From Pseudomonas sp. MRSN 12121 (GTDB lineage: Bacteria; Pseudomonadota; Gammaproteobacteria; Pseudomonadales; Pseudomonadaceae): 64,000 bases of DNA. The stretch spans positions 4,115,388 to 4,179,387 of the forward strand of contig NZ_CP010892.1 in the NCBI RefSeq assembly GCF_000931465.1, read 5' to 3'. The first letter of the stretch is position 1. The number at the start of each line of letters is the position of its first letter. Under the pieces are notes generated by a model. The model was not told the origin of the DNA, searched no databases, and saw only the letters and a program-made list of their open reading frames with translations. This document shows positions 48,411 to 59,931 of the stretch, in pieces. The position numbers and the translations under genes are program-made.

Positions 48411-49484
48411 TCAGGGCCGCAGTTCGAACAAGGCAGGCAGGGCCGGCTTGTCGGAAGGCACTTTGCGGAAGCGTTTGAAGCCCGCCGCTTCGGCCATCCG
48501 CCTGGCGCGGTTTTCCCCCATGAAGGCGCCGATCCCCGCGCCGCCGTGGGACAGCGAACAGGTCATGCAATACAGCGTGCTCTGCGGGTACATCACGCGG
48601 CCGAACAGGTTCATGTTTTCGTGCAGCTCTTCCGACAGGTTGAGTTCCACCATGAGGTAGGTGCCGTCGTCGGCGGTCGACTGGCGCAGGTCCGCCATCA
48701 TCTGCTGCGGGTCGGTCGCGTCGTGGATCACCACGAAGGTGGTGACGAAGTCGAATTTCTGCCCGACCAGGGCATCCGAATCGCTGACCTCGAAACGCAC
48801 CCGGTCGCCCACCCCTGCGGCCTCGGCGTTGGCCCGCGCACGCTCGATGGACGGCCCGTGGAAATCGCAGCCGAAGACCCGCGCCTCGGGGAATGCCTGG
48901 GCGATGGTGATCGCGGCCAGGCCGCTGCCACAGCCGAAGTCGAGCACGCTGCCGCCGGTCTCGAGCTTTTCCTTGACGCCGTCCAGGGACGGGATCCAGT
49001 GCTGCACCAGGTAGTGCTTGTACCAGGGCATTGTCATGCGCTCCATGCCCTCCCAGGTCTCCAGCGGGAAGGCTTCTTCCGGGCAGCCGCCGCCGTTGCG
49101 GAAGGCCTCGATGACCCGCGGCGCCATGCTCACGAACGGCACGCTCAGCTGGATGATCCCACCGGCGAAGTAAGGCGAGTCCTCATCGGCAAGCACCGGC
49201 ACGAACTCCGGCGGCAGCCGGTAGCGCTTGCTCGGCGGGTCGTAGCTCACATAGTTGCCGGTCGCCATGCTGCCCAGCCATTCGCGCAGGTAGCGGGGGT
49301 TGTAGCCGGTTTTCTGCGCCAGCTCCTCCAGGGTCACCCACTCCCCGTCCGCCAGCGCCTTGAACAGGCCCAGCTGGTCGCCGATGTAGAGCATGGCGCC
49401 GCGCAGGGTGTTGCCGTAATCCTCCATGATCCGCGCAGAAAACTGCTCGACCTTGGCCTTCTCGATTTCGATGACGTGTGACAT
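48411..49484 (-). CDS. flcA: SAM-dependent methyltransferase of a fluopsin C-type pathway
   Basis: A 357-residue methyltransferase. The N-terminal ~100 residues form an O-methyltransferase-like dimerisation winged helix (LGLFKALADGEWVTLEELAQ, KTGYNPRYLREWLGSMA). The SAM site is VLDFGCGSG, and later DFVTTFVVIHDATDP is the post-motif region. The ATG at 49484 has GGAGAG 5 bases upstream. It is the last gene of the five-gene operon. In the P. aeruginosa fluopsin C pathway one methyltransferase methylates the thiohydroxamate nitrogen. The letter A rests on gene order recalled for PA3515-PA3519 and should be checked. Confidence 0.85.
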   Translation of the reverse strand: MSHVIEIEKAKVEQFSARIMEDYGNTLRGAMLYIGDQLGLFKALADGEWVTLEELAQKTGYNPRYLREWLGSMATGNYVSYDPPSKRYRLPPEFVPVLADEDSPYFAGGIIQLSVPFVSMAPRVIEAFRNGGGCPEEAFPLETWEGMERMTMPWYKHYLVQHWIPSLDGVKEKLETGGSVLDFGCGSGLAAITIAQAFPEARVFGCDFHGPSIERARANAEAAGVGDRVRFEVSDSDALVGQKFDFVTTFVVIHDATDPQQMMADLRQSTADDGTYLMVELNLSEELHENMNLFGRVMYPQSTLYCMTCSLSHGGAGIGAFMGENRARRMAEAAGFKRFRKVPSDKPALPALFELRP

Positions 49485-49530
49485 GTATCTCTCCATGATG
49501 GGTGGTACCGCCGTCTGCGGCGGTGATTGA

Positions 49531-50979
49531 TTAATGGCTGGCAGCCTTGCCCAGCACCTTGTCGACGATTTTTTCGGCCATGCCCAGGTGGGCCCGGGGT
49601 TCGAACAGCCGGGCCAGGGTCTGCGCCGACATGACGGCGCAGACCCGCGGATCGGCTTCGATCGCCTGGCGAATCGGCACCTGGTCCCGCTGGCAGGCCT
49701 GGGTGATTTCGAAAATGATTTCGTAGGCACTGCTCTTGCCGAGCTTCTTCGCCATCTCGAACACGAAGGCCTCGGTGCAGATGGCCTCGCTGTAGGCCGT
49801 GGCGTTGCGCTCCATGGCCTGGTGGTTGACGGTGAGCGCGCCGATGGTGTCGTCCAGCAACGAGAAGGCCATCAGCGTGTAGTGCGAGACATCCGCCACG
49901 GCACACCATTCCAGGCGAGTACCGCGGTAATCCCGTTCGTGTTCCAGGATCATCGCCTCCAGCGCCAGCACGACCTGCGCCTTGGCCAGCCGCGCCAGCA
50001 CCACCACCTGTTCGCAACCCTCGGGATTACGCTTGTGCGGCATGGTGCTGCTACCGATCTGCTGCTCCGTCCAGCCCACCGCCAGCTCGCCGATTTCCCA
50101 GCGGTTGAGGGTGCGGATCTCGTCCGCGATGCGCGCCAGGGACGCGGTGACCATGGCCAGCGTGCCGACGAATTCGGCGACGCGGTCGCGGGACACATGC
50201 CAGCCCGCCAGCGGCACGTCCAGGGACAGGCGCCGGGCAAAACTCTCCAGCATGCCCATGGCCTCGCTGCCGAAGGCGGCCATGGTGCCGACGCCACCGA
50301 ACAGCTGCACCACCAGGATCCGCTTGCGTGCCTCGCCGAGGCGGTCGCGGTGGCGCAGCAGTTCGTCGATCCAGCCGGCGACCTTCAGCGCGAAGGTGGT
50401 CGGCAATGCCGGGATCGAGTGGGTCCTGGCGACCATGAGCGAGCCGCGCTGCCCGTCGGCCAGTACCGCCAGCTTGGCCAGCAGGCTCTCCAGGGCCTGG
50501 TCCAGCGCATCCAGCACGTCGCGCATTTCCAGGGACTGGGCGGTGTCCTGGATGTCCTGGGTGGTGGCGCCGTAGTGCACGTATTCCCGGGTACTGGGGC
50601 TGCAGTTTTTCTGCAAGGCACTCAGCAGCGGCATCAGCGAGTGGCCGGTGCTGGCCACGCCGTCGGCGATCTGCCGCCAGTCGATGGCCGAGAGGTTCGC
50701 CGCCTGCTCGATTTCCAGCGCGGCCTGCCGGGGGATGATCTGCACGTCCGCCTGGGCCATGGCCAGCGCCGCTTCGACATCCAGCCAGCGTTGCAGGCGA
50801 CAGTGGCTGCAGAAGATTTTCCGGCTCACGGGGCCGGCGTAGCCGCCACCATGAGTCTGGGAGTCCAGGATATGGCTGTGTTCGTGCCGACAGCCGTGCT
50901 CGGCGCCATCGCTACCGAGGCTTGCCGAACGGACGGTGCAGGTAGCACGGGCCAGCGTTTCCAGCGATTGCGAATCCAT
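49531..50979 (-). CDS. flcB: Fumarase/aspartase-superfamily lyase, fluopsin C-type pathway
   Basis: A 482-residue lyase. The superfamily signature is GSSTMPHKRNPEGCE, with the upstream VHYGATTQDIQDT and MVARTHSIPALPTTFALKV blocks that contribute the other active-site residues. Compared with its neighbour it has an extra ~35-residue N-terminus rich in Cys and His (CTVRSAS, HGCRHEHSH) and a CSHC pair near residue 60. In the fluopsin pathway one lyase joins cysteine and fumarate, and another later frees fumarate; which is which cannot be read from sequence. The ATG at 50979 overlaps the previous stop (TGATG) and has GGAGGG 6 bases upstream. Confidence 0.86.
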   Translation of the reverse strand: MDSQSLETLARATCTVRSASLGSDGAEHGCRHEHSHILDSQTHGGGYAGPVSRKIFCSHCRLQRWLDVEAALAMAQADVQIIPRQAALEIEQAANLSAIDWRQIADGVASTGHSLMPLLSALQKNCSPSTREYVHYGATTQDIQDTAQSLEMRDVLDALDQALESLLAKLAVLADGQRGSLMVARTHSIPALPTTFALKVAGWIDELLRHRDRLGEARKRILVVQLFGGVGTMAAFGSEAMGMLESFARRLSLDVPLAGWHVSRDRVAEFVGTLAMVTASLARIADEIRTLNRWEIGELAVGWTEQQIGSSTMPHKRNPEGCEQVVVLARLAKAQVVLALEAMILEHERDYRGTRLEWCAVADVSHYTLMAFSLLDDTIGALTVNHQAMERNATAYSEAICTEAFVFEMAKKLGKSSAYEIIFEITQACQRDQVPIRQAIEADPRVCAVMSAQTLARLFEPRAHLGMAEKIVDKVLGKAASH

Positions 50980-52412
50980 CACATACCCTCCATCACGCAC
51001 TGAGACTGAGTGGAATTTCCTTGGTTTGACGTGGTCCCTTCGCGCCCATCGCGCGCCGAGCCGGGCAACGGATCACCGGCGAGCCGGTCGACCATCTCGG
51101 CGGCCAGCCCGGTGTAGGTGGCCGGGTCGAGCAGCTCGTCGAGCGCCTGCGGGGTGAAGCAGCCACACAGGCGTTCATGCCCGAGCAGCACATCGCGCAA
51201 CGGCGTGGCCTCGCGCTGCGCCGTCAGGGCAGCCTCGTGCACCAGCTCGTGGGCACTCTGCTTGCCCAGCCGATCCGCCAGGGCGAACATCACCCGCTCC
51301 GACAGAATCAAGCCGCCGAGCAGCTCCAGGTTGCTGCGCATGCGCGCTTTCCGGACCTCCAGGCCCGCGGCCAGCAAACCCTCCATGCGAGTGAGCAGCG
51401 CACCGCTGTAGATGAACAGCTCCGGCAGCGCGGCCCATTCGATGCGCCAGGTCGTACCGTCGCGCTCGTGCAACTGGAACGCCGCGTCGGTGAGCGCCAC
51501 CATCTGCGCCCGGACCAGGCGCGACAGCGCGCTGATCAGGTCGACCGTCGACGGGTTCTGCTTGTGGGGCATGGTGCTGCTGCCCACCTGCCCCGGCCGG
51601 CTGCCTTCGCGCACCTCATCTATCTCACTGCGCTGCAGGTGGTAGATTTCGTTCGCCACCCGGCCCAGCGTCAGCGAGACCTGGAGCAGCAGCCCCGCGG
51701 CCTCGAGCACCCGGTCCCGGGCGCTGTGCCAACTGGTCAGCGGCGCGCCGAGCCCGAGCCGGGCCAGCGTGCGCTGCTGCAACTCGAAGCCCTGGGCGCC
51801 GAACGACGCCAGGGTGCCGACGGCCCCGGTCAGGTTGCCGACCATCACCCGCTCCCGCGCCTCGTCGAAGCGCTGCAGGTGCCGGTCGAGCTCGTCGACC
51901 CAGACCGCGACCTTGTAGCCGAACGTGGTGGGCAGCGCCTGCTGGCCATGGGTGCGCGCCACCATCGGCGTGTGCTTGTGGCGCAGGGCGAGCGCCAGCA
52001 GGTGGCGGCGGATCGCCTGCAATCGATCGACAGCCTGGCCCCAGGCTTCGCGGATCTGCAGGATCAGCCCGGTATCGAGGATGTCCTGGGTGGTCACGCC
52101 GTAATGCACGTATTCGCCCCACCCTCCTGCGCAGGCCTTCTGCATGGCCCGGATCAGCGGCACCAGGAGGTGCCCGGTGGCCATGCTGTCCCGGCCCAGC
52201 GCCTGCAAGTCGTAACGCTCCACCTGGGCCACGCGGGCAATTTCCCGCGCCGCTTCGGCGGGAATGATGCCCATCTCGGCCTGGGTCGCCGCCAGCGCCC
52301 GTTCGACATCCAGCCATTTCTGCACCTGCTGGCTGTCGGAGAAGATCGCGGCGAATTCCGGGGACGAGTAGGCGCCCCCGTGGATACGAGATTCTGTAAT
52401 GTGACTCGACAT
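50979..52412 (-). CDS. flcC: Second fumarase/aspartase-superfamily lyase, fluopsin C-type pathway
   Basis: A 477-residue lyase related to the next gene but without its Cys/His-rich extension. It opens MSSHITESRIHGGAYSSPEF. The active-site blocks are VHYGVTTQDILDTGLI, MVARTHGQQALPTTFGYKV and the signature GSSTMPHKQNPSTVD. The Gln in HKQNP, where most members have Arg or Lys, is the same position where its paralogue has Arg. It uses a Shine-Dalgarno GAGGG 7 bases upstream and lies 32 bp after the diiron-enzyme gene. Confidence 0.86.
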   Translation of the reverse strand: MSSHITESRIHGGAYSSPEFAAIFSDSQQVQKWLDVERALAATQAEMGIIPAEAAREIARVAQVERYDLQALGRDSMATGHLLVPLIRAMQKACAGGWGEYVHYGVTTQDILDTGLILQIREAWGQAVDRLQAIRRHLLALALRHKHTPMVARTHGQQALPTTFGYKVAVWVDELDRHLQRFDEARERVMVGNLTGAVGTLASFGAQGFELQQRTLARLGLGAPLTSWHSARDRVLEAAGLLLQVSLTLGRVANEIYHLQRSEIDEVREGSRPGQVGSSTMPHKQNPSTVDLISALSRLVRAQMVALTDAAFQLHERDGTTWRIEWAALPELFIYSGALLTRMEGLLAAGLEVRKARMRSNLELLGGLILSERVMFALADRLGKQSAHELVHEAALTAQREATPLRDVLLGHERLCGCFTPQALDELLDPATYTGLAAEMVDRLAGDPLPGSARDGREGTTSNQGNSTQSQCVMEGM

Positions 52413-52444
52413 GTTCTATCCCTCGCTGTGTCCCCTGGGGACCT

Positions 52445-53434
52445 TTACTTCACGCGCTGCATTTCTTCCCAGACAGCGTCGTAGTAAGCCCTTTCCAGGC
52501 GGAAGTGCTGGGCCAGCGAGGTGAGGAACGCGTTCTGGAAGCCGACGTCGGGGATGCGTCGCGCGATGAGCTGCCACTCGCGCTTGGCCCGCGGCGGCAC
52601 CAGGCTGATGTGGACCTTGTAGTACTCGGCCGCGTCTTCGCTGACGCCGGCCTGGAGCAACGCGTGATAGAGCTTCTCGTGATTGCCCGGGACCACCAGC
52701 TCGGTGATGTAGAACACCGCCAGGCCCCAGCCGACGTCGGGCTGGCGGAAGCAGCGCGCGCGGTTGTTCAGGTAGGCGATTTCCTCGGGCATCGTCGAGA
52801 TGGCCTGGAAGTCCGCCTCCAGGTCGACGGCGTTGAGCAGCTTGGCCAGCAGCCGTGGGTGGGAAGCCTGCTCGTCCTCTTCGCCCAGTTCGCCATAGAG
52901 GTAGCGGCCGAGCGCCGCGGCCTCGTCCACGTCGGTCAGGTTCACCAGCAGGTCGGCCGCGTCCCGGTACAGGCGGAAGGTGCGGAACCACTGGTGGCGC
53001 AGGAACACCTGGAGTTGCGCGCGGGAGGCCGCGCCCGAGAACACGTATTGCGACATGGGGTGTTTTTCGCGGGACTGCGAAAAGACTTCCTGCTCAAGGC
53101 GTTTCTGGAAATCCGCCTCGGACAGCGCCGCAGACAGATCGGCGCACGGCATGAAGCGCTCTTCCACGCGATAGATCGCATTGGCCAGCCAGCGCCGGGT
53201 GAGCGCGGTCGCCACGTCGTCGCTCAACGACAGGATGTAGAGCAGTTGCTGGTACTCGGCGAACGCCTGGGCATTGCCCGAGTGCGCCGTCTCGACCAGG
53301 GCGCGCAGCGCGTTGGCGGCGATTTCGATGGGCCGGGAGCTGGCACTGGGCACCAGCGCCTCGGCGACCAGGCGCGCTTCGCTCGAGTGCAGGTTCTGGA
53401 GTTGCTGCAGGGAAAAATTACGGGAACTGAGCAT
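52445..53434 (-). CDS. flcD: Haem-oxygenase-like diiron enzyme, fluopsin C-type pathway
   Basis: A 329-residue, nearly all-helical protein of the haem-oxygenase-like diiron oxidase group (SznF/UndA/BesC relatives). Likely ligand-bearing segments are FLRHQWFRTFRLYRDAADLL, YLYGELGEEDEQASHPRLL and FYITELVVPGNHEKLYHALL. In the known pathway two such iron enzymes remove the cysteine carboxyl and alpha carbon by decarboxylation, N-hydroxylation and methylene excision. It has AAGGA 7 bases before the start. The N-terminal ~100 residues are less conserved. Confidence 0.87.
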   Translation of the reverse strand: MLSSRNFSLQQLQNLHSSEARLVAEALVPSASSRPIEIAANALRALVETAHSGNAQAFAEYQQLLYILSLSDDVATALTRRWLANAIYRVEERFMPCADLSAALSEADFQKRLEQEVFSQSREKHPMSQYVFSGAASRAQLQVFLRHQWFRTFRLYRDAADLLVNLTDVDEAAALGRYLYGELGEEDEQASHPRLLAKLLNAVDLEADFQAISTMPEEIAYLNNRARCFRQPDVGWGLAVFYITELVVPGNHEKLYHALLQAGVSEDAAEYYKVHISLVPPRAKREWQLIARRIPDVGFQNAFLTSLAQHFRLERAYYDAVWEEMQRVK

Positions 53435-53474
53435 GGGGTCTTCCTTGTTTTTGTTGTGGGTGCAACGGGGTGAA

Positions 53475-54500
53475 TCAGGCGGTGCGGGACGGCTTCTGCA
53501 TCTCCTGCCAGAGCATGTCGAAGTACGCCTTGTTGATCTCGAAGTGGCGCGCCAGCGCTTGCATGAAGGTGCGCTGGAACGACGCGCTCGGCGCGAACTT
53601 GGCGATCAGCGCCCACATTTCCTCGGTGTCGATCTCGTCCTGGGTGCCGTGCAGGCGATGGAACTCGCTGGGTTGCTCGGGCACGCCCAGGCGTTGCAGC
53701 AGTTCATAGATGCGCCGGTGGTTGACGCAACTCACCGATTCCACCGCGTACAGCAGGGCCAGGCCCCAGGCGACATCCGGGTGGCGCACGCAACGGATAC
53801 GGTTGTTCAGGTAGGCCTTTTCCAGGGGGTGCAACGCAGGGAAATCGATGCGCAGCGGGATATCGAAATACGTCATCAGGTGGGACAGCAGCGCCGGGTG
53901 CGAACGCTCCGGGGTCTCCGCGCCCGCCTCGCCATACAGGTTGCGGTAGAACACCGAGGCGTCCTCGATGGCTTCGAAGCGAAACGCCAGTTCCGCCAGC
54001 AGGCTGTAGAAGTTGTAGGAACGGGTCCAGTGGTGCTCGAGGAAGAAGCGCACGTCTTCACGCGGCGGCGTGCCCTCGAACAGGTGCAGCGACATCGGGT
54101 GCCTGACGCGGCTGCGCGACTCGATTTCGGCATCGACCTGCCGGCGGAACTCCTCTACCGACAACGCCGGGGCGTCGGGCAGATCAGGGGCGAATTCATC
54201 CTCCATCAGGTAGACCTGGCTCGCCAGCCAGCGGCGCGTTGGTTCGGTACGGGGTTCTCCCGGCAGGTGCAGTTCCAGGAGCAGCGCCTGGTACTGCCCA
54301 TAGGCGTTGCGGTCGCCCGCCAGGCCCGCGGCGGTGAGCATCAGCAGCGACTCCAGCGCGACCGTGACCTGGGAATAGGTAGCGCCCGGTTTCAGGGCCT
54401 CGGCCAGCAGTTGCGCGGTGTCGGTGGCAGGAGCTGCCGCTCGGCCACTGAGGGCTGACGGTTTCAGGGCATCGAGATAATGGGTGCTGAGCTTATTCAT
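53475..54500 (-). CDS. flcE: Haem-oxygenase-like diiron enzyme, first gene of flc operon
   Basis: A 341-residue paralogue of the next gene. The matching segments are FLEHHWTRSYNFYSLLAELA, GEAGAETPERSHPALLSHL, YAVESVSCVNHRRIYELLQ and FHRLHGTQDEIDTEEMW, rich in the Glu/His/Asp expected at a diiron site. The ATG at 54500 has GGAGG 5 bases upstream; the GTG at 54512 overlaps that site and is rejected. It is the first enzyme gene of the operon and lies ~315 nt below a CueR-type promoter. Confidence 0.88.
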   Translation of the reverse strand: MNKLSTHYLDALKPSALSGRAAAPATDTAQLLAEALKPGATYSQVTVALESLLMLTAAGLAGDRNAYGQYQALLLELHLPGEPRTEPTRRWLASQVYLMEDEFAPDLPDAPALSVEEFRRQVDAEIESRSRVRHPMSLHLFEGTPPREDVRFFLEHHWTRSYNFYSLLAELAFRFEAIEDASVFYRNLYGEAGAETPERSHPALLSHLMTYFDIPLRIDFPALHPLEKAYLNNRIRCVRHPDVAWGLALLYAVESVSCVNHRRIYELLQRLGVPEQPSEFHRLHGTQDEIDTEEMWALIAKFAPSASFQRTFMQALARHFEINKAYFDMLWQEMQKPSRTA

Positions 54501-54789
54501 GGAGACCTCCACTAGTTACCAATGAGTTCACGTTAATCATTGAGCCCACGCACGAAGACGCTGTTACTTCCTCGCTGGTGAACTTGATGATTGCCTCGCG
54601 ACGCCTGAAAACGGTGCGCGAAGTGGTGAGACCGCCCCGGGTCCGATGAACACCGGCGTTCACTTCTCGCGTATGTATCGAAGGGTCGATACCTGACGCA
54701 CAAGCGAATGCCTGGGTTGTCGGAGGGGCATGATAGGTAACTAAGGTGGAGAGTGAGTTACAGCGTCTTTGCCGTATAACGTAGGACAT
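54493..54789 (-). other. Open frame in the flc leader, overlapping flcE
   Basis: A 98-codon frame begins ~30 nt below the predicted transcription start (ATG at 54789, AAGGG 6 bases upstream) and stops 8 nt inside flcE (TAA at 54495-54493). Its composition is unlike the GC-rich genes around it and no domain is seen. It might be a translated leader that couples to flcE, or chance. A 7-bp hairpin (GTATCGA/TCGATAC, 54675-54692) lies within it. Confidence 0.35.
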
Positions 54790-54822
54790 CTAACTACCCT
54801 TTTCATTGTTGTTATGCGAAAA

Positions 54823-54853
54823 ATCCTAAAGCTTCCCATGGTGGAAAGGTCAA
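54823..54853 (-). promoter_or_regulatory. CueR-type promoter of the flc operon
   Basis: On the minus strand: -35 TTGACC (54853-54848), a 19-bp spacer with dyad TTTCC-ACCATG-GGAAG, -10 TAGGAT (54828-54823). The over-long spacer with a central dyad is the hallmark of MerR-family activation, and the sequence matches CueR boxes (ACCTTNCC...GGNAAGNT). The cueR gene itself is not in the window. Confidence 0.85.
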
Positions 54854-55202
54854 GCCACGGAATTGTTTTTTCGCGGGTAACTTAGATGAGTAAAAAACAC
54901 TGATGGCAAATAGTCACCTAGTTGGAAAAAGGCCTGTAGCAGAGGCGTTGGCGCTCCAGGAAGGAGTCGCGGCGAGCGTTCTTGCAGCGGGCTCTGGACA
55001 GGCAAAGAGACGCCAGGAAATATTTATTTACAATTCGCGACTACCCTCCTCGTCATCTCGCTCAACCTGTTCGACCCTCGGCGAATGGCCCTTCTAGAAC
55101 CCTGCCAACCCTCACCCAGCCAGGCGCCCTGGCGCGCTGGGCAAGGGCGCCGGGCCGCCGGAGACGGCAGCCCGGGGCGCCTGCCGTGGTTGCGGCAACG
55201 GG
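54854..55202. other. Non-coding region between the flc promoter and copZ
   Basis: No gene is supported; the 64-codon plus-strand frame here has no ribosome site or homology. A GC-rich imperfect hairpin at about 55145-55181 (GGCGCCGGGCCGCC/GGCAGCCCGGGGCGCC) lies 20-60 bp after copZ and may end its transcript. Confidence 0.5.
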
Positions 55203-55397
55203 CTATCGCTGGTCGGGATACCCGGCCTCGCTCAGCACGTTGCGCAAGGCGCTCGCGTCCAGGGTGCTCCGGACCCGGACTTCGCGTGTCAGTGGATCGG
55301 TCTCGATCTGCGCCTGGGGATCGACCTTCAGCAGTGCCCGAGTGACGGACTGGGCGCAGCCGCCACAGCTCATGTTGGGTATATGAAAACGCAGCAT
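55203..55397 (-). CDS. copZ: CopZ-like copper chaperone
   Basis: A 64-residue heavy-metal-associated domain protein. The metal site is MSCGGC (Cys11, Cys14), and the fold spans the whole protein. It delivers Cu(I) in the cytosol, probably to CopA and CueR. CAGGAG lies 6 bases before the ATG, and a CueR-type promoter is 33 bp upstream. By position it matches P. aeruginosa PA3520, next to the fluopsin genes. Confidence 0.92.
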   Translation of the reverse strand: MLRFHIPNMSCGGCAQSVTRALLKVDPQAQIETDPLTREVRVRSTLDASALRNVLSEAGYPDQR

Positions 55398-55429
55398 ATT
55401 GAACTCCTGGTTATTAGTTAGGCCTGGCC

Positions 55430-55460
55430 ACTTTGCAGCCTACCCACAGGGCAAGGTCAA
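55430..55460 (-). promoter_or_regulatory. CueR-type promoter of copZ
   Basis: Minus strand: TTGACC (55460-55455), a 19-bp spacer with dyad CCTTGCCC-TGT-GGGTAGG, then CAAAGT (55435-55430) as a weak -10. The box aligns with those of flc and copA. Confidence 0.8.
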
Positions 55461-55841
55461 ATATTTAAAGAGATATTTCATGCACTGGAATCTTATATAT
55501 GACCAACCAGTCATTAGTTCGACGACTTACATGGGCAGCGAACATTATCTCGCTATTTCGCCTTAGTGCACGGCACTCGGCCGCCCCCTGTTTTTTATCA
55601 AACAACTGGGTATTTACTCGGCAGCAGACAATGGCGATGTGCAACTAACCCCGGCACGAACAGAGCAACTTTTGCCGAGCGCTACGCTTATGTATCGCCT
55701 GTCTGTTTATAGGTATGAGCCCTGTTTGAGCTGACCGCGCTAGATGGACTGGCGCCTAACCAGGCGCCAGTCATTAGTTGCCGCGGGGACCTGCAAGGCA
55801 CTGGCAGGTCCGACCTTGAACGGACAGCGCTTGCGCCGCGA
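55461..55841. other. Non-coding region between copZ promoter and copA end
   Basis: No gene is supported. Two inverted repeats lie after the copA stop: GACCTGC/GCAGGTC at 55789-55810 and a perfect 10-bp GACTGGCGCC/GGCGCCAGTC at 55747-55772. The second is a candidate copA terminator but lacks a clear T-run. The stretch 55461-55560 is A/T-rich. Confidence 0.55.
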
Positions 55842-58385
<2,544 letters not shown>

Positions 58386-58416
58386 TGGATTACTCCTTCA
58401 GGTATCAGTGCGAGAC

Positions 58417-58447
58417 AGCCTGGACCTTGCCAAGAGGGGAAGGTCAA
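58417..58447 (-). promoter_or_regulatory. CueR-type promoter of copA
   Basis: Minus strand: TTGACC (58447-58442), a 19-bp spacer with dyad CCTTCCCC-TCT-TGGCAAGG, then CAGGCT (58422-58417). It closely resembles the E. coli copA CueR box. The -35 lies on the opmE stop codon, so copA may be read both from here and from the mexPQ-opmE transcript. Confidence 0.88.
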
Positions 58448-59931
58448 GGCCCGGCGGCGATTTCCTTGACCCTGGTCAACGGCGCGGGCCCGCTGGCGGT
58501 GCCGCAGCTGCGGTCCACCGGCGAGCAGATTTCCCAGCCACCGCCCAGGGCCTTGTAGATGCTGACAACGGCCAGGCGCTGGCGGGTCCGCGCAACGGTC
58601 AGCGCCCGGCGGCTGGTGAAGTCCGAGCGTTCGGCCTCGAGCACATCCAGGTAGACCCCCTCGCCGGCGATGAACCGCTCCCGCGCCAGGTCCGCCGCCG
58701 CGCGGTTGGCCGCCGACTCGAGCAGGCGCAGCTCGAGGGTCTGGCCCGCGGCGCCATAGCCCTTGAAGGCATCGTCGGTTTCCTGCAAGGCGCGCAGCAG
58801 GGTCTGGTCGTAGACGATCAACGCCTCCCGGGCGCGGGCCTCGCTGGCGGCGATCCGGGCACGCACCCTGCCTCTGTCGAGCAACGACCAGCGAATCACC
58901 GGGCCGAGGAAGCTGGAGGTCGCCCCGGCATCGCCCAGGGCGTCGAGATGGCCGGCCACCAGGCCGATCGAACCGCGCACCTGGACCTCCGGATAGAGGC
59001 CCGCGGTCTCGATCCCGATCCGCGCGGTCTGGGCCGCCAGGCTGCGCTCGGCGGCCACGATATCGGCGCGCCGCGACAGCAGCCCGAGCGGATCGCCGAT
59101 ACCGATCGTGCGTACCGCCAGGGTGTCGCCCGCGGAACTGGCAACGGGCGGCTTGAAGGTCTGCGGCGCCTGGCCCAGGAGAATGGCCAGGGCGTTGCTC
59201 GATGCCGCACGGCGTCGCTCCAGGCCCGGGGCGACCGCCTCGACATTGCGCAACAGCGCCTCGGCCCGCAGCCGGTCGAACTCATGGGCCGAGCCGACGC
59301 TGACCTGCCGCTCGACCATTTCCAGGCTTTCGCGCTGGTTGCGGGTGATGTCCTCGACCACCGCCTGTTCGGCCTCGACACCGCGCAGTTCGAACCAGGT
59401 GGCCGCCACCGCGGCGGCGACGCTGGCCTGCACCCCACGCAACAGCGCCTCGCCCGAGCCCACCTGGGCCTGGGCCGCTTCCACCAAACGTCGCACCCGG
59501 CCGAACAGGTCGATTTCCCAGGACGCATCGACAGCGCCGCGATAGGTCTCGATCTCGCGTTGCTGCCCGGCCGGCGTCTCCACCTCGCTGCGCCGCACCG
59601 CCTCATAGCCGAGCGCAGGCCCGCCACGCGGCAGGAACTCCTGGCGGCTTTCGCGCAGGACCGCCCTCGCCTCGTCGAGCCGCGCGGCGGCGAGCGCGAT
59701 GTCATGGTTGGCCGCCAGCGCCTGCTGGATCAGGCCGGTCAGTGCCGGTTCGTCGAAGGCCCGCCACCACTGGACCTCGACGGTTTCCGGGGTCAGGCCG
59801 GCGGCTGTCGTGCCGAAGCTGGCGGGCAGTTGCGCCGCCGGCGGCGAGTAGTCGGGGCCCACCGCCGCGCATCCGGCCAACAGGACTAACGCAGCGAGCG
59901 GCAGCAGGACTTTCGGGTTGCGAGCGTTCAT
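58444..59931 (-). CDS. opmE: RND outer membrane lipoprotein channel
   Basis: A 495-residue OprM/NodT-family channel. The signal peptide ends in the lipobox LLAGC (Cys21), followed by VGPDYSPP, the usual NodT start. The two repeats show WWRAFDEPALTGLIQQALAA and VDASWEIDLFGRVRRLVEAA. It forms the exit duct for MexPQ. It overlaps mexQ by 4 nt (ATGA). It is named by order and family after P. aeruginosa OpmE. Confidence 0.9.
   Translation of the reverse strand: MNARNPKVLLPLAALVLLAGCAAVGPDYSPPAAQLPASFGTTAAGLTPETVEVQWWRAFDEPALTGLIQQALAANHDIALAAARLDEARAVLRESRQEFLPRGGPALGYEAVRRSEVETPAGQQREIETYRGAVDASWEIDLFGRVRRLVEAAQAQVGSGEALLRGVQASVAAAVAATWFELRGVEAEQAVVEDITRNQRESLEMVERQVSVGSAHEFDRLRAEALLRNVEAVAPGLERRRAASSNALAILLGQAPQTFKPPVASSAGDTLAVRTIGIGDPLGLLSRRADIVAAERSLAAQTARIGIETAGLYPEVQVRGSIGLVAGHLDALGDAGATSSFLGPVIRWSLLDRGRVRARIAASEARAREALIVYDQTLLRALQETDDAFKGYGAAGQTLELRLLESAANRAAADLARERFIAGEGVYLDVLEAERSDFTSRRALTVARTRQRLAVVSIYKALGGGWEICSPVDRSCGTASGPAPLTRVKEIAAGP

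Noticed and set aside
48024..48570. Open frames between the ABC gene and the methyltransferase
   Set aside because: Overlapping frames on both strands without start signals or domains; the stretch is treated as intergenic plus the flc 3' hairpin.
49485..49730. N-terminal extension of the methyltransferase
   Set aside because: It would overlap the preceding lyase gene and lacks a ribosome site; the ATG at 49484 has GGAGAG at good spacing.
54903..55097. A 64-codon plus-strand frame between flc and copZ
   Set aside because: No ribosome site, no homology signal, and it ends in low-complexity Ser/Arg sequence.
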